Assembly (NCBI RefSeq): GCF_003605735.1
Contig: NZ_QXTJ01000039.1
Span: 504,774 to 537,081, forward strand
Length of the DNA stretch: 32,308 bases
Direction of reading: 5' to 3'
Source: Pseudomonas sp. LS-2
GTDB lineage: Bacteria; Pseudomonadota; Gammaproteobacteria; Pseudomonadales; Pseudomonadaceae
Shown here: in pieces, positions 8,232-16,737 of the stretch
Layout of the letters: each line of letters starts with the position of its first letter
Position numbering within the stretch: position 1 is the stretch's first letter
Notes under the pieces: model-generated
Told to the model about the DNA's origin: nothing
Databases searched by the model: none
The model's input: only the letters and a program-made list of their open reading frames with translations
Made by a program: the position numbers and the translations under genes

Positions 8232-9109
8232 GTGCGCCGCTGCGGATTCTGATCAGCGGGCAACACGGCCAGGTTTCGCAGGCGTTGCAGGAGGCGCTCA
8301 AGGGGCTGGGCGAGTTGATCGTGCTGGGGCGCGATCAACTGGACCTGAGCCAGCCTGAGTCGATCCGGCCCGTGGTGCGTGAGATCAAACCCGACCTGAT
8401 CATCAACGCCGCTGCCCACACAGCGGTGGACCAGGCCGAAAGCGAGCCGGATCTGGCGCTTGCGATCAACGGCACCGCGCCCGGCGTATTTGCCGAAGAA
8501 GCCGCCATGCTGGGCATTCCGTTCATTCACTATTCCACCGACTACGTATTCGACGGCAGTAAGGACGGGGCGTGGACGGAGTCAGACGCGCCCAACCCGC
8601 TGGGTGTCTACGGCCGTAGCAAACTGGCGGGTGAACAGGCTATTGAAAAGGCCGGCGGTCAGTACCTGATTCTGCGCACCAGTTGGGTTTACTCCCTGAC
8701 TGGCCGTAACTTTCTGCTGACTATGCAACGCCTGCTGCAAGAACGGGAAAAAATGACCATCGTCGCCGACCAGATCGGCGCACCGACATGGGCAGGCACC
8801 ATCGCGCAAAGCACGCGCGTAATGATCGAGCGCTGGCGTGACGGCCAGCCCGGCGCGTGGGGTGTTTACCACCTGAGCGCCAGCGGCGAGACGTCCTGGT
8901 TCGGTTTTGCACAGGCCATCGGTCAGGCATTGACCTCAGTTGGCAAACCCTGCGCAAGCCTTGAGCCGATACCCTCGAGCGCCTATCCGACGCCGGCCAG
9001 ACGCCCTCTCAACTCACGCATGGACTGCAGCCGTCTGGAACGTGAATGGGGTGTCACTCAGCCAGACTGGCATGACGCATTGCTGGAGTGCTTAGCGCAG
9101 CAGCGGTAG
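8228..9109 (+). CDS. rmlD: dTDP-4-dehydrorhamnose reductase RmlD
   Basis: Final step: NAD(P)H-dependent reduction to dTDP-L-rhamnose, the donor for LPS core or O-antigen and for rhamnolipid. The 293-residue SDR starts at GTG 8228 in a GTGA overlap with rmlC. An open frame continues upstream to 8123 inside rmlC but lacks family sequence. Visible motifs are the cofactor loop GQHGQ (residues 11-15, whose usual following Gly is replaced), INAAAHTAVDQAES, HYSTDYVFDG, the catalytic Tyr128/Lys132 in VYGRSKLAGE, LRTSWVYS, and the C-terminal RPLNSRMDCS. Gene order here is B-A-C-D rather than the B-D-A-C I recall for P. aeruginosa. Confidence 0.94.
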   Translation: MSAPLRILISGQHGQVSQALQEALKGLGELIVLGRDQLDLSQPESIRPVVREIKPDLIINAAAHTAVDQAESEPDLALAINGTAPGVFAEEAAMLGIPFIHYSTDYVFDGSKDGAWTESDAPNPLGVYGRSKLAGEQAIEKAGGQYLILRTSWVYSLTGRNFLLTMQRLLQEREKMTIVADQIGAPTWAGTIAQSTRVMIERWRDGQPGAWGVYHLSASGETSWFGFAQAIGQALTSVGKPCASLEPIPSSAYPTPARRPLNSRMDCSRLEREWGVTQPDWHDALLECLAQQR

Positions 9110-9154
9110 GCATAATGCGGCGGACATCCGATTTCAACCGGCGTACGCCCTACG

Positions 9155-10963
9155 ATGACTACCTCTCTTCCACGCCGCCCGCGCTGGCGCAGTCTGGCCC
9201 TGCTGGCGCTGATCCTCGCGCCGTTGCTGTGGCCGCTCGAGCGCTTGGCCGAGCATTACTACCGCAGCGAGTTGCTGAGCCAGAATCGTCAGACGCTGGA
9301 TCTGTACGTCGCCAACCTGCTCGGCACGCTGCATCGTTACGAGGTACTGCCGCAGATTCTGGGGGATCTGCCAGGGCTGCGCACCATGCTCGCCAACCCG
9401 CAGGACAAGCAGACGCAAGAGCAGGCCAATCAACTGCTGATGAACACGGCGCGGCAGACCGGCGCCGAAGTCATCTACCTGATGGCCCCGAACGGCGATA
9501 CCCTTGCGGCATCCAACTGGGACAAACAGGACAGTTTCGTCGGCCGCAACTTTGCCTTTCGTCCTTACTTCAGCAACGCCATGGCGGGCAATCTGGGCCG
9601 TTTCTTCGGCCTGGGCACCACTTCGGCCAAACGCGGCTACTTCTTTGCCGCCGCCGTGCGCGACGGCAACACGGTCATCGGGGTTCTCGTGGTCAAGGTC
9701 GACCTGGACCTGACTGAAACCCTGTGGGGCAAGACGCCTGAACAACTGCTCGTCACCGACCACAACGGAGTCGTCATCCTGACCTCCAACCCCAACTGGC
9801 GTTTTCGCGCAACACGTCCGTTGAGTGAGGAAGAGAAACAGGCCATCGTCGCCATCCAGCCCTACCCGACGCGCGATCCGCGCCCTTTGCAGCTGGATGA
9901 AAACGGCTGGCTGACGCAGACCCAGCAGATCGACGAAACCGGTTGGAGCGTGAATATCCTGGCGCCCAAAATCCTGGTCTCGCGCCCCGTGCGCACGGTC
10001 GTTGCCATCGGCGGAGCCACGCTGCTGGTGGTGATGTTGCTGCTGGGAATCATGATGCAGCGCCGCCGTCATTATCTGGACCGCATCAACTTCGAGGCCC
10101 AGGCTCGACGGGAACTGGAGGCGCGGGTCATCGAGCGAACCAGCGATCTGGAAGGCTTGAACAGGAGGCTGCGTCAGGAAGTTCTGGAACGCGAGCATGC
10201 CCAGCAGGAGCTGTTCCGCGCTCAGGATGAGCTGGTTCAGGCCGGCAAGCTCTCGGCACTGGGAACCATGTCCGCGAGCATCAGCCACGAACTCAATCAA
10301 CCACTGGCGGCGATTCGAAGCTATGCGGAAAACGCCGAAGTGCTGCTCGACCATCAACGCACCGACGACGCGCGCGGCAATCTCAAGCTCATCAGCGAGC
10401 TGACCGGGCGCATGGCCTCAATCATCGCCCACCTTCGCGCGTTCGCCCGTCGCGACCGTCATGCGCCGGAAAGCGTAGCCCTGCAACCGGCACTGGACGA
10501 CGCGCTGGCGCTGCTGGCCAAACGTCGCCGCGCCATGGACGTCGAGCTGATACGCGACCTGCCCGACGCTACGTTGTGGGTACAGGCGGGAGAGACCCGC
10601 TTGCGCCAGGTTTTGGGCAACCTGCTGGCGAACGCACTGGACGCGCTGACCGAAAAAGGCCCGCCGCGCAAACTGTGGATCAGTGCCGAACACAGTGCCG
10701 AGGGCGTCAATCTGTTCATCAGGGACAATGGCCCAGGTTTCTCCCGCGAGGCACTGGAACATGCACGCGAGCCGTTCTTCACCACCAAGACCCGCACCCA
10801 GGGCCTTGGTCTTGGCCTTGCGATCTGCGATACCCTGATGCGCGCACTGGGCGGCGAACTGCTGTTCGCCAATCACCCCGAGGGGGGCGCGCTGCTGACA
10901 TTACGCATGCGCACCGGGGCCTCGGGCGTCAGTCTTCAACCGCCAGAGGATTTATCCGCATGA
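9155..10963 (+). CDS. dctB: Sensor histidine kinase, DctB type (C4-dicarboxylate sensing)
   Basis: A 602-residue membrane kinase. TM1 is at about 13-29 and TM2 at about 281-301, enclosing a periplasmic double-CACHE sensor. The stretch RNFAFRPYFSNAM followed by GTTSAKRGYFFAAAV is typical of DctB, which binds succinate, malate or fumarate. A coiled coil (about 310-362) leads to the phospho-acceptor His378 in SHELNQPLAAIRSY, then the N box NLLANALDA, G1 DNGPGF and G2 GLGLGLAI. The stop overlaps the regulator's ATG as ATGA, so the pair is coupled. The ribosome site is poor and no better start was found. Adjacency to rml genes matches P. aeruginosa dctBD. The dctA or dctPQM transporter is not in this window. 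The ligand is inferred from family. Confidence 0.88.
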   Translation: MTTSLPRRPRWRSLALLALILAPLLWPLERLAEHYYRSELLSQNRQTLDLYVANLLGTLHRYEVLPQILGDLPGLRTMLANPQDKQTQEQANQLLMNTARQTGAEVIYLMAPNGDTLAASNWDKQDSFVGRNFAFRPYFSNAMAGNLGRFFGLGTTSAKRGYFFAAAVRDGNTVIGVLVVKVDLDLTETLWGKTPEQLLVTDHNGVVILTSNPNWRFRATRPLSEEEKQAIVAIQPYPTRDPRPLQLDENGWLTQTQQIDETGWSVNILAPKILVSRPVRTVVAIGGATLLVVMLLLGIMMQRRRHYLDRINFEAQARRELEARVIERTSDLEGLNRRLRQEVLEREHAQQELFRAQDELVQAGKLSALGTMSASISHELNQPLAAIRSYAENAEVLLDHQRTDDARGNLKLISELTGRMASIIAHLRAFARRDRHAPESVALQPALDDALALLAKRRRAMDVELIRDLPDATLWVQAGETRLRQVLGNLLANALDALTEKGPPRKLWISAEHSAEGVNLFIRDNGPGFSREALEHAREPFFTTKTRTQGLGLGLAICDTLMRALGGELLFANHPEGGALLTLRMRTGASGVSLQPPEDLSA

Positions 10964-12339
10964 CCACGGACACCGCCATCGACAGCCGTATTCAGGTGGT
11001 GCTGATCGACGACGACCCGCACCTGCGTCAGGCTTTGAGCCAGACTCTGGATCTGGCCGGTCTGAAAATTCTGCCGCTGAGCGATGCCCAAGGCGTGCAA
11101 GCGCGAATCGAGCGCGACTGGCCGGGCGTCATCGTCAGTGATATCCGCATGCCCGGCATCGATGGCCTTGAATTGCTGAACCAGCTTCATGCGCAAGACC
11201 CCGAACTGCCCGTGCTGCTGATCACCGGACACGGCGATGTACCGTTGGCTGTGCAGGCGATGCGCGCGGGTGCTTATGATTTCCTCGAAAAACCCTTTGC
11301 CAGTGACGCCCTGCTCGACAGCGTGCGGCGGGCGCTGGCGCTGCGTCGATTGGTCCTGGACAACCGCAGCCTGCGTCTTGAACTGAGCGACCGACAACAA
11401 CTGAGCACGCGCCTGGTTGGGCTTTCAGCCCCGATGCAGCGGCTGCGCGATCAGATCGGAGCGTTGGCCGCGACCAAGGCCGATGTGCTGATTCTTGGCG
11501 AAACCGGCGCCGGCAAGGAAGTCGTCGCCCGCGCACTGCATGACTTGTCCAGTCGTCGAACGGGGCCGTTCGTGGCGATCAACGCCGGGGCGCTTGCCGA
11601 GTCGGTGGTGGAAAGCGAGCTGTTCGGCCACGAGCCTGGCGCATTCACCGGGGCGCAGAAGCGGCGCATTGGCAAGTTCGAGTTCGCCAACGGCGGCACG
11701 CTGTTCCTCGACGAAATCGAAAGCATGAGCATGGATGTGCAGGTCAAACTGCTGCGTCTTTTGCAGGAGCGGGTTGTGGAGCGCCTGGGCGGCAATCAAC
11801 AGATCAAGCTCGATATCCGGGTGATCGCCGCCACCAAGGAAGACTTGCGACACGCCGCGGATCAGGGCCGTTTCCGTGCCGACTTGTATTACCGTTTGAA
11901 TGTCGCCCCGCTGCGGATTCCGCCGTTGCGCGAACGTGGCGAGGATGCGCTGGCGCTGTTTCAGCACTTCGCTGACGCGGCGAGTCTACGCCACGGCCTG
12001 CCGCGTCACGAACTCCAGCCGGGGCACCGCGCCGTGCTCTTGCGTCACAGCTGGCCGGGCAACGTGCGCGAGTTGCAGAACGCCGCCGAACGCTTTGCCT
12101 TGGGTCTGGAGCTTGAACTTGAAGGGGCTGCCCAGCAACAGCTACCACCCTCGAGTGGAGGACTCAGCGAGCAGGTCGAGGCGTTTGAACGAGCCTTGAT
12201 CGCTGCCGAACTGACCCGCCCTCATGGCTCCGTACGCAGTCTGGCCGAGTCGCTCGGTGTGCCCCGCAAGACCCTGCACGACAAACTGCGCAAGCATGGA
12301 CTGAGCTTCACCGGTGGTGGTTCCGATGACAATGACTGA
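10960..12339 (+). CDS. dctD: Sigma-54-dependent response regulator, DctD type
   Basis: A 459-residue NtrC-class activator. The receiver domain (1-125) carries the acidic pocket IDDDP, phospho-acceptor Asp61 in SDIRMPG, and Lys111. The AAA+ domain has Walker A GETGAGKE (180-187), the sigma-54 contact loop GAFTGA (227-232), Walker B GGTLFLDEIE, and the arginine-finger region RFRADLYYRLN. A Fis-type HTH near the C-terminus (SVRSLAESLGVPRKTLHDKL) binds upstream activating sequences. ATG 10960 overlaps the kinase stop; the longer open frame starting inside the kinase gene is not homologous. It is expected to switch on C4-dicarboxylate transporter genes when phosphorylated by the preceding kinase. 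The 3' end overlaps the next gene by 14 bases. Confidence 0.92.
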   Translation: MTTDTAIDSRIQVVLIDDDPHLRQALSQTLDLAGLKILPLSDAQGVQARIERDWPGVIVSDIRMPGIDGLELLNQLHAQDPELPVLLITGHGDVPLAVQAMRAGAYDFLEKPFASDALLDSVRRALALRRLVLDNRSLRLELSDRQQLSTRLVGLSAPMQRLRDQIGALAATKADVLILGETGAGKEVVARALHDLSSRRTGPFVAINAGALAESVVESELFGHEPGAFTGAQKRRIGKFEFANGGTLFLDEIESMSMDVQVKLLRLLQERVVERLGGNQQIKLDIRVIAATKEDLRHAADQGRFRADLYYRLNVAPLRIPPLRERGEDALALFQHFADAASLRHGLPRHELQPGHRAVLLRHSWPGNVRELQNAAERFALGLELELEGAAQQQLPPSSGGLSEQVEAFERALIAAELTRPHGSVRSLAESLGVPRKTLHDKLRKHGLSFTGGGSDDND

Positions 12340-12790
12340 CTCGACTTCCCGACTGCTGGAAGCCGTCCTGCATAACGACATCCCCCTGACGCGCGAGATG
12401 GGCGTCAAGGTCATCAGTTGGCAAAACCACTCGTTGCGTCTGCACCTGCCGCTAGAGCCCAACATCAATCACAAGAGCACGCTGTTCGGCGGCAGCCTGT
12501 ATTGCGGCGCGGTGCTGGCGGGTTGGGGGTGGCTCTATCTACGCCTGAAAGAAGCCGGGATCGACGACGGGCACATCGTGATTCAACAGGGCCAGATCAG
12601 CTATCCGCTGCCGGTCAGACGCGACGGCGTAGCGATCTGTGATGCGCCGGATGACGCTATCTGGGAGCGGTTCGTCAGGATGTACCGGCGGCGTGGTCGA
12701 GCGCGGTTGTCACTGGCATCGCGAATTGTCGCCGAGGATTCGGATGAGTCAGCGGTTGAGTTCGTGGGGCAGTACGTTCTGCATCGCTGA
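12326..12790 (+). CDS. YiiD C-terminal-type thioesterase (hotdog fold)
   Basis: A 154-residue protein resembling the stand-alone YiiD_C putative thioesterase family. Visible features are ALxxDIPLTREMGVKV-like N-terminal residues, the hotdog central helix NHKSTLFGGSLYCGAVLAGW, and the beta strands HIVIQQGQISYPLPV. The substrate is unknown. The family is presumed to hydrolyse acyl thioesters. I prefer ATG 12326, which follows GGTGGTGG. ATG 12332 is nearly as good, and an upstream start at 12314 is less likely. It overlaps the end of dctD by 14 bases, so the two may be co-transcribed although functionally unrelated. Confidence 0.72.
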   Translation: MTMTDSTSRLLEAVLHNDIPLTREMGVKVISWQNHSLRLHLPLEPNINHKSTLFGGSLYCGAVLAGWGWLYLRLKEAGIDDGHIVIQQGQISYPLPVRRDGVAICDAPDDAIWERFVRMYRRRGRARLSLASRIVAEDSDESAVEFVGQYVLHR

Positions 12791-12816
12791 CCCCCGATGC
12801 GCTTCGGCCCGAAGGG

Positions 12817-12860
12817 CGTGGGAGCTGGCTTGCCTGCGATCGGCTGCGAAGCCGTCGCAA
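12817..12860. repeat. REP-type element between convergent genes
   Basis: GTGGGAGCTGGCTTGCC followed by TGCGAT (12817-12839) is the common Pseudomonas REP arm. The following GCTGCGAAGCCGTCGC (12843-12858) gives a short hairpin. It lies between the thioesterase and cysQ, whose 3' ends face each other, so it may serve as a transcript boundary. No T-run terminator is evident. Confidence 0.6.
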
Positions 12861-12886
12861 AACGGGCTGAATCGAAAGCCTGTGCT

Positions 12887-13729
12887 TCAGCCCTTCGCCA
12901 GTTCGATCAGCGCATCTCGCCACCTCGCCTCACCAGGCAACGCCAGGAAAAATGCGTTGAGCAGCGATTCCCGAGCAGGATAATCGAAGGTCTCCCCGGC
13001 CAGATTCAGCACCACACCGCCCGCGCCCTCCAGCACGCCCTGTGCGGCGGCGGTATCCCACTGCGAGGTAGGTGCCAGACGTGGATAGCAGTCAGCGGCG
13101 CCTTCCGCCAGCAGACAGAACTTCAGCGAGCTGCCGATATTGGTCAGTTTCAACTCGCCCACTGCCGCAGACAATCCGGCCAGCAGTTTTTCCTGCTCAG
13201 GGCTTGAGTGACGGCGGCTGGCCACGACAGTGAATGACTCGCCAGCACCCGGCTGGTTGCGCACCTTGATCGGTTCGATGTCAGCGGCGTCGTCGCTGCA
13301 CCACGCACCCAGACCCGCACCACCGAAGTAGCAGCGGTCGTTGGTCGGCATCGACACCACACCGAACACCACACGGCCGTTTTCGATCAGCGCCACGTTG
13401 ACGGTGAACTCTTCACTGCCTGAAATGAATTCCTTGGTGCCATCCAGAGGGTCTACCAGCCACCAGCGCTGCCATTGACTGCGCTCGCTCAGCGGGATGT
13501 CGGCGTCTTCTTCGGACAGAATGTGAATGCTTGGGTCCAGCTCTTTCAAACCCGCAACCAGCAATTCATGGGCGGCGATATCGGCGGCGGTGACAGGCGA
13601 ATCATCGGACTTGGCCGTGACCTCCACACCCGAGCGCCAGTAAGGCAGGATGACTTCTCCGGCGCGACGGCACAGATCAATGACAGGCCCCATGAGCGGG
13701 TGCGGCAAGTCTGAAAAAGCTTGGGTCAT
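12887..13729 (-). CDS. cysQ: 3'(2'),5'-bisphosphate nucleotidase CysQ
   Basis: Removes the 3'-phosphate from PAP (and PAPS), the by-product of sulfate reduction and of phosphopantetheine transfer, giving AMP. The 280-residue inositol-monophosphatase fold is full length. Metal-binding residues are Glu73/Glu74 in LSEEDAD, Asp93 and Asp96 in the signature DPLDGTKEF, and Asp225 in SQWDTAAA. The ATG at 13729 overlaps the nudE stop as ATGA, so nudE-cysQ is a two-gene operon transcribed leftward. The ribosome site lies within nudE. Confidence 0.93.
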   Translation of the reverse strand: MTQAFSDLPHPLMGPVIDLCRRAGEVILPYWRSGVEVTAKSDDSPVTAADIAAHELLVAGLKELDPSIHILSEEDADIPLSERSQWQRWWLVDPLDGTKEFISGSEEFTVNVALIENGRVVFGVVSMPTNDRCYFGGAGLGAWCSDDAADIEPIKVRNQPGAGESFTVVASRRHSSPEQEKLLAGLSAAVGELKLTNIGSSLKFCLLAEGAADCYPRLAPTSQWDTAAAQGVLEGAGGVVLNLAGETFDYPARESLLNAFFLALPGEARWRDALIELAKG

Positions 13730-14292
13730 GGCTGAAACACCCCGCGCTGGGTTAGCAGATCACGTGCAAGGTACAGCGCTGCCAGGGCGCGCCCTTCGGA
13801 AAATTGAGGGTGTTGTGCAAGGCCGGAGAGCTCTCGCAGATTGATCCTGTCGACGCGCATCGGCTCTGGCTCGTCGCCCGGGAGGCTCTCTTCGTACAGC
13901 TCGGTCGCGAGCACCACTTGAATCTTCTGACTCATGTAGCCTGGCGATAACGACAGCTCAGTGAGATGCTCCAACTGCCGGGCGCCATAACCTGCCTCTT
14001 CCTTGAGTTCACGATTGGCTGCGGCCAGTACGTCTTCGCCCGGCTCGACTAGGCCCTTGGGCAGCGACAGCTCATATTCGTCGGTGCCGCCGCAGTACTC
14101 CTCGACCAGCACGGCGTGCTCGGCATCGATCATCGCCACGATCATCACTGCCCCGTAGCCATTGCCGCGTCCAACCAGACGTTCGTAAACGCGTTCGACG
14201 CCATTGGAGAAGCGCAGTTGCACTTCTTCGACGCGGAACAGACGGCTGCTCGCTACGATTTCGCGAGCGAGGACAGTGGGTTTCTGGCGCAT
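13726..14292 (-). CDS. nudE: ADP compounds hydrolase NudE (Nudix)
   Basis: A Nudix hydrolase acting on ADP-ribose, NADH and Ap(n)A type dinucleotides. The 188-residue protein has a complete Nudix box at 80-102 (GLVEPGEDVLAAANRELKEE then AGY). It also has the NudE-like preceding stretch EEYCGGTDEYELSLPKG and the following LSPGYMSQKI. The start at ATG 14292 has a perfect AAGGAG. The frame continues upstream to 14361, but that extension overlaps the divergent yrfG leader and has no family likeness. The nudE/yrfG neighbourhood is also seen in E. coli. Confidence 0.93.
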   Translation of the reverse strand: MRQKPTVLAREIVASSRLFRVEEVQLRFSNGVERVYERLVGRGNGYGAVMIVAMIDAEHAVLVEEYCGGTDEYELSLPKGLVEPGEDVLAAANRELKEEAGYGARQLEHLTELSLSPGYMSQKIQVVLATELYEESLPGDEPEPMRVDRINLRELSGLAQHPQFSEGRALAALYLARDLLTQRGVFQP

Positions 14293-14390
14293 GACGGAGC
14301 TCCTTGGCGTAGACGGGGTACTATACCGTGGCTTTCCCGAATGTCTTTGCCAGAAAACCACAGCAATTTATTCACCGCCGAGAGACCTGT

Positions 14391-15053
14391 ATGCCTTCTT
14401 TGCCCTGGCGCGATATCGACACCGTTCTGCTGGACATGGACGGAACGCTACTGGACCTGCACTTTGACAATCACTTCTGGCTTGAGCATCTGCCTCAGCG
14501 CTATGCCGAACTGCACGGTGTCAGCCGCGCCATGGCTCAAATGGAGCTGATGCCTCTGTTCGAAAAGAACGCGGGGACGTTGAACTGGTATTGCACCGAC
14601 TTCTGGAGCGCGGAGCTGAAGCTGTCAGTGAAAGACCTGAAGGTCGAGATCGCTCACCTGATCGCGCTGCGCCCCGACGCCGAGACTTTTCTCGCAGCCA
14701 TCAGACACGCTGGCAAGCGCGTGATCATGATCACCAATGCCCATCGCGACTCGCTGTCGCTGAAGATGGAGCGCTTGCAGCTGGCACCCTATTTCGAACG
14801 GCTGATCAGCTCCCACGATTATGGTTTCCCCAAGGAAAACCCGCAATTCTGGGACGCACTCCACGCCGACATAGATTTCGACCCGGCGCGCAGCCTGTTC
14901 ATCGACGACACCCTGCCGATCCTGCGCAGCGCCGGACGGTATGGCGTCAAGCATCTGCTCGCGGTGCGGGAGCCGGACAGCAAAAAGGGGCCGAAGGACA
15001 CGGAAGAATTTGCGGCGCTCGAGGATTATCGGCTGCTGATCGAGGGGTTGTAG
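14391..15053 (+). CDS. yrfG: GMP/IMP nucleotidase YrfG (HAD superfamily)
   Basis: A cytosolic 5'-nucleotidase of the HAD class, in E. coli acting on GMP and IMP. The 220 residues carry motif I LLDMDGTLLD (Asp15 nucleophile, Asp17), motif II ITNAH, motif III lysine in HDYGFPKENPQFW, and motif IV FIDDT. The cap region DNHFWLEHLPQRYAELHG is typical. ATG 14391 follows GAGAGACCT and puts motif I at the expected place, so the longer frame from 14328 was rejected. It is divergent from nudE with 98 bases between starts. Confidence 0.9.
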   Translation: MPSLPWRDIDTVLLDMDGTLLDLHFDNHFWLEHLPQRYAELHGVSRAMAQMELMPLFEKNAGTLNWYCTDFWSAELKLSVKDLKVEIAHLIALRPDAETFLAAIRHAGKRVIMITNAHRDSLSLKMERLQLAPYFERLISSHDYGFPKENPQFWDALHADIDFDPARSLFIDDTLPILRSAGRYGVKHLLAVREPDSKKGPKDTEEFAALEDYRLLIEGL

Positions 15054-15070
15054 ACGGCGGTGCAACACGT

Positions 15071-15136
15071 GTAGCCGTTCGGCTTGTCGGCGGTGGCGAT
15101 CTCAAAAGCGCCACCGCCGGCAAGCCGGACTGCTAC
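15071..15136. repeat. REP palindrome, family A copy 1
   Basis: Arms of 19 bases (15080-15098 and 15109-15127) are complementary apart from one base, and are bounded by GTAG (15071) and CTAC (15133). The element sits between the convergent yrfG and LysM genes. Copies with the same right arm (GGCAAGCCG..CTGCTACAG or one base different) are at 21326-21381 and 30337-30399. Confidence 0.8.
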
Positions 15137-15147
15137 AGGGAATGGGT

Positions 15148-15588
15148 TTATTCGGGAATGCGCAAAACCTGCCCTGGGTAGATCTTGTTCACATCCTTGA
15201 GCATCGGTTTGTTCGCTTCAAAGATCTTCTGATACTTGTTCGGGTCGCCATACACACGCTTCGAAATGGCGCTCAGGGTATCGCCCTTCTCGACCGTGAC
15301 GAATTTCGCCGCAGCAACGGGCGGCCCGCTGACAGTAATTTGATCATCGACGCTGCCTACACCTGCAATATTCCCTGCAGCCAGAATGATCTTTTCCTTT
15401 TCTTCCTGACTGGCAACCTCACCCGTCAGCGTGACTTTATCCCCTTCCACCGTCGCGGTGATGTTCGGGTTACCCAGACCAACCTCTGAAATATGTTTTT
15501 TCAGGACCTCGTCAGCATTGGCGTTCCCTGGGGTCAGCGCATCGAGGATCTTTTCTCCGGCGTCCTTCAGAAAACTGAAAATGCTCAT
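15148..15588 (-). CDS. kbp: BON and LysM domain protein, Kbp/YgaU-like potassium-binding protein
   Basis: A 146-residue cytoplasmic protein without a signal peptide. An N-terminal amphipathic segment (SIFSFLKDAGEKILDAL) precedes a BON domain at about 25-87 (ITATVEGDKVTLTGEVAS) and a LysM domain at about 95-145 (VEKGDTLSAISKRVYGD then IYPGQVLRIPE). Domain order and length match E. coli Kbp (YgaU), a cytosolic K+ sensor induced by osmotic stress. The ribosome site GGGAGAACGAG precedes the ATG at 15588. It is divergent from the LysR gene across 165 bases. The functional assignment rests on family likeness. Confidence 0.87.
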   Translation of the reverse strand: MSIFSFLKDAGEKILDALTPGNANADEVLKKHISEVGLGNPNITATVEGDKVTLTGEVASQEEKEKIILAAGNIAGVGSVDDQITVSGPPVAAAKFVTVEKGDTLSAISKRVYGDPNKYQKIFEANKPMLKDVNKIYPGQVLRIPE

Positions 15589-15753
15589 AACTCGTTCTCC
15601 CTGCGTTTTTTGTGATGTCCGAATTCAAACCATAGCCGCTCGCCGTTGCGAGTCTGTGCGATCCGACCAATGACCCCATCGGCAATCAACACCCCATGCG
15701 ACATCCTGCCGCGTTAGAATCGGCCAGCCAGCCCTGTGCCTTGCGGAGTGACA

Positions 15754-16641
15754 ATGGATATCAAGCAGCTGAAATTCCTGATCGCCCTCGACGAAACCCG
15801 TCACTTCGGGCAGGCGGCTGCGCGCTGCCATATCACTCAGCCAACGCTGTCCATGCGCCTGCGCAATCTGGAAGAAGAACTGGATTTGCCGCTGGTCAAC
15901 CGCGGTCAGCGCTTCGAGGGTTTCACCGCCCCCGGCGAGCGGGTGCTGGCATGGGCGCGCACGGTGTTGGCCGCCTATGACGGCTTGCAGGCCGAAGCCG
16001 CTGCCTGTCGCGGGCACCTGGTCGGTACTCTGCGACTGGGTGTAGTGCCGCTGTCGAACTTCGACCCGCTTTCCCTGTTGCAACGCCTGCACAGCGTTCA
16101 CCCGAACATGCGCTTCGAATTGTCCTCGCTCAGCTCCGAGCAAATCCTGGATCAACTGGCGAGCAATCGTCTCGACCTGGGTGTGTCGTATCTGGAACGG
16201 CTGGACACTGACCGTTTCGACTCGCTGGAGCTCGCTGAAACCCGCATGGGACTGATGTACGACCAGCGTCATTTCAGTTTTGGTGAAGAGCCGCTGAGCT
16301 GGGAGAGCCTGATCGAGTTGCCGCTGGGCATGCTCACCAGCGGTATGCATTTTCGTCAGTCCATCGACCACAACTTTCACAGTCGTGGCTTGCAGCCCCA
16401 GCCCATTCTCCAGACCGATGCAGTGCATCAGTTACTCCAGGCAGTGCACGGTGGTTTCTGCTGCGCGATCATGCCCCTCGACGGCGGCCTGGAAACCCTC
16501 ACCGAACACCTGCAACTGCAACCCATCGAACATGCCCAGACCCTCGCCCGGCTGGGCTTGATCATGCGCCGCTCCGCCCCGCGCTCGGCGTTGGCAGAGG
16601 CCTGTTTCGGGCTGTATCAGAAAATGATCGAACCGTCTTGA
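15754..16641 (+). CDS. LysR-family transcriptional regulator
   Basis: A 295-residue LTTR. The winged HTH at residues 3-60 has the family pattern (MDIKQLKFLIALDETRHFGQ and then ITQPTLSMRLRNLEEEL), followed by a linker helix and a substrate-binding effector domain from about 90 (GTLRLGVVP). ATG 15754 follows GGAGTGACA. An in-frame GTG 18 bases earlier overlaps that ribosome site and was rejected. It precedes fdhD-fdhF on the same strand, separated by 96 bases, so the two are likely targets. Its effector is unknown. Confidence 0.9.
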   Translation: MDIKQLKFLIALDETRHFGQAAARCHITQPTLSMRLRNLEEELDLPLVNRGQRFEGFTAPGERVLAWARTVLAAYDGLQAEAAACRGHLVGTLRLGVVPLSNFDPLSLLQRLHSVHPNMRFELSSLSSEQILDQLASNRLDLGVSYLERLDTDRFDSLELAETRMGLMYDQRHFSFGEEPLSWESLIELPLGMLTSGMHFRQSIDHNFHSRGLQPQPILQTDAVHQLLQAVHGGFCCAIMPLDGGLETLTEHLQLQPIEHAQTLARLGLIMRRSAPRSALAEACFGLYQKMIEPS

Positions 16642-16737
16642 TCGACGTCATCTATCAAGACATCAGTACTAGCGATTAGACGTTACTCCACCGGAGGCCT
16701 AGGCTAACAAGCCTGAATAATCTGCCGGTAATTCCCG

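Noticed and set aside
9134..10357. A 407-codon minus-strand open frame over the dctB gene
   Set aside because: Antisense shadow of a conserved histidine kinase; Gln-rich low-information sequence.
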